A stretch of 64,000 bases of DNA from Phyllobacterium trifolii (GTDB lineage Bacteria > Pseudomonadota > Alphaproteobacteria > Rhizobiales > Rhizobiaceae): positions 248,001-312,000 of the forward strand of contig NZ_JACHXN010000006.1 of NCBI RefSeq assembly GCF_014192095.1, given 5' to 3'. Made by a program: the position numbers and the translations under genes. Positions 62,997-64,000 of this stretch are shown here, in pieces (the stretch's first letter is position 1; each line of letters begins with the position of its first letter). The notes beneath the pieces are model-generated. The model searched no databases. It was not told where the DNA came from and saw only the letters and a program-made list of their open reading frames with translations.

Positions 62997-64000
62997 CTAG
63001 AGCAGACCTGCGCCTCTGGCCCATTTGTACTTCGCTCCCAGCACCTCGACCGGAAGCTCGGTCGAATAGGCATAGGCAGGAATGCCATGCTGGTAGAGAT
63101 ATTCGGCGGCCTCTTCGACTTCGACATCGCCGGCAAGCGACGCAACCATCGGCTTCTCGATACCCCTGGCTGCCATCTCTTCCTTCACCTCGACCATGAG
63201 CTTGGCAAAGACCATCGGCGGGGTCACGATCGTGTGCCAGTAACCGAGGATCAGCGCGTGGATGCGATCGTCCTCGAGGCCGAGTTTGACCGTGTTCTTA
63301 TAGGTGAGGGGTGGTTCACCACCGGTGATGTCGACGGGATTGCCCGCGGCACCGAAGGGTGGAATGAACTTGCGGAAGGCCGCATCCAGATCGTCCGGCA
63401 TTCCCATGAGGCTGAGGCCGTTATCGACGCAGGCGTCGGAGAGAAGCACGCCCGAGCCACCAGCGCCGGTGATGATGACGACATTTTCTCCCTTCGGCGT
63501 TGGCATGACCGGAATGCCGCGGGCGAATTCGAGGAGCTGCCGCAGCGAGCGGGCGCGGATGACACCGACCTGCTTGAAAACGTCCTCGTAGATCTTGTCG
63601 TTACCGGCAAGCGCGCCCGTATGCGAGGAGGCCGCTTTGGCACCGGCGGAGGTACGTCCCGCTTTGAGCACGACGATAGGCTTCTTCTGGGAGACGCGTT
63701 TTGCCGCTTCGGCAAAGGCACGGCCATCTTTCAGATCCTCGAGATGCTGGGCGATGATGCGCGTATTGTCGTCCTGCTCGAAGAAGGTGAGCAGGTCGTC
63801 CTCATCGATATCCGACTTGTTGCCGAGACCGACAATCGCTGACACGCCCATCTTGGCCGAACGCGAAAAGCCGATGATCGCCATGCCGATGCCGCCGGAC
63901 TGTGACGACAATGCCGCCGAGCCCTTGACGTCGTAAGCCGTGCAGAAAGTCGCGCAGAGATTTTCCGGCGTGTAGTAGAAGCCGTAAATGTTCGGGCCCA
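62997..64000 (-). CDS. NDP-forming acyl-CoA synthetase-like protein, partial
   Basis: The reading frame runs off the window end; about 334 C-terminal residues are visible, beginning GPNIYGFYYTPENLC. The part seen covers the CoA-ligase subdomains with the phospho-histidine motif SSHTGALAG and GKNVV-like glycine loops (VIITGAGGSGVLLSDACVDN). It ends without the ATP-grasp domain, so that domain must be N-terminal or in another gene. The substrate is unknown; the position directly upstream of mtkAB and ppc suggests an organic acid (acetate, oxalate, glyoxylate-derived). An internal TTG at 63911 is not the true start. Confidence 0.78.
   Translation of the reverse strand, partial: GPNIYGFYYTPENLCATFCTAYDVKGSAALSSQSGGIGMAIIGFSRSAKMGVSAIVGLGNKSDIDEDDLLTFFEQDDNTRIIAQHLEDLKDGRAFAEAAKRVSQKKPIVVLKAGRTSAGAKAASSHTGALAGNDKIYEDVFKQVGVIRARSLRQLLEFARGIPVMPTPKGENVVIITGAGGSGVLLSDACVDNGLSLMGMPDDLDAAFRKFIPPFGAAGNPVDITGGEPPLTYKNTVKLGLEDDRIHALILGYWHTIVTPPMVFAKLMVEVKEEMAARGIEKPMVASLAGDVEVEEAAEYLYQHGIPAYAYSTELPVEVLGAKYKWARGAGLL

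Overview
The window is a gene-dense stretch of chromosome, probably from an alphaproteobacterium of the Hyphomicrobiales. A Mesorhizobium/Phyllobacterium-like relative is my guess, from gene content, codon bias and the rhizobial-type palindromic repeats; no rRNA or other marker gene is present to prove it. The organism is a methylotroph that uses a lanthanide-type (XoxF) methanol dehydrogenase, the tetrahydromethanopterin (H4MPT) C1 pathway and serine-cycle enzymes. No tRNA, rRNA, CRISPR array, transposase or phage gene was seen.

Region 1 (1-12.8 kb) is the methanol oxidation front end. On the + strand lie xoxF-xoxG-xoxJ, a CxxxCW rhodanese-like exported protein and pqqA-B-C-D-E. A convergent minus-strand operon (7.7-12.8 kb) encodes a PQQ/XoxF-associated ABC transporter (binding protein, YVTN propeller, a cysteine-free acidic cupredoxin-like protein, ATPase, permease, exported protein). 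It matches my memory of the lut lanthanide-uptake cluster of Methylorubrum extorquens, but no TonB receptor or lanmodulin is in view.

Region 2 (12.9-31 kb) is a nearly complete H4MPT/methylofuran island. Biosynthesis genes are an MfnB-FolB fusion, an amino-acid-kinase-like MfnE candidate, an archaeal-type flavoprotein, a DHPS-like DUF6513 protein, a DUF447 protein, an MfnF-like protein, a HisA-like protein, a CitG-like protein, two ATP-grasp ligases and beta-RFAP synthase. Catalytic genes are fae, mtdB, mch and fhcBADC, giving formaldehyde to formate. Large palindromic repeats sit at 7.5 and 31.0 kb and bracket regions 1b and 2.

Region 3 (31.5-41.7 kb) is mixed accessory content: an MFS exporter, a phosphonate-associated hexapeptide transferase convergent with two tandem phnM genes (no C-P lyase core), an ECF42-type sigma factor with its YciI/DGPF partner and a SnoaL-like protein, an SH3b protein, a DUF2865 protein and a Tam-like methyltransferase.

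Region 4 (42-55.9 kb) is a complete purine catabolic locus: NCS2 permease, a deaminase, AllA, allantoicase, a PuuE-UraD fusion, UraH, XdhABC, a LysR regulator, membrane urate oxidase PuuD and guanine deaminase. Together they take guanine/xanthine to glyoxylate plus urea. Region 5 (56-64 kb), all on the minus strand, carries an NDP-forming acyl-CoA synthetase-like gene cut by the window end, mtkA, mtkB, ppc (with unusual active-site motifs), a GntR/FCD regulator and a quinone oxidoreductase. This is the malyl-CoA/PEP carboxylation arm of the serine cycle.
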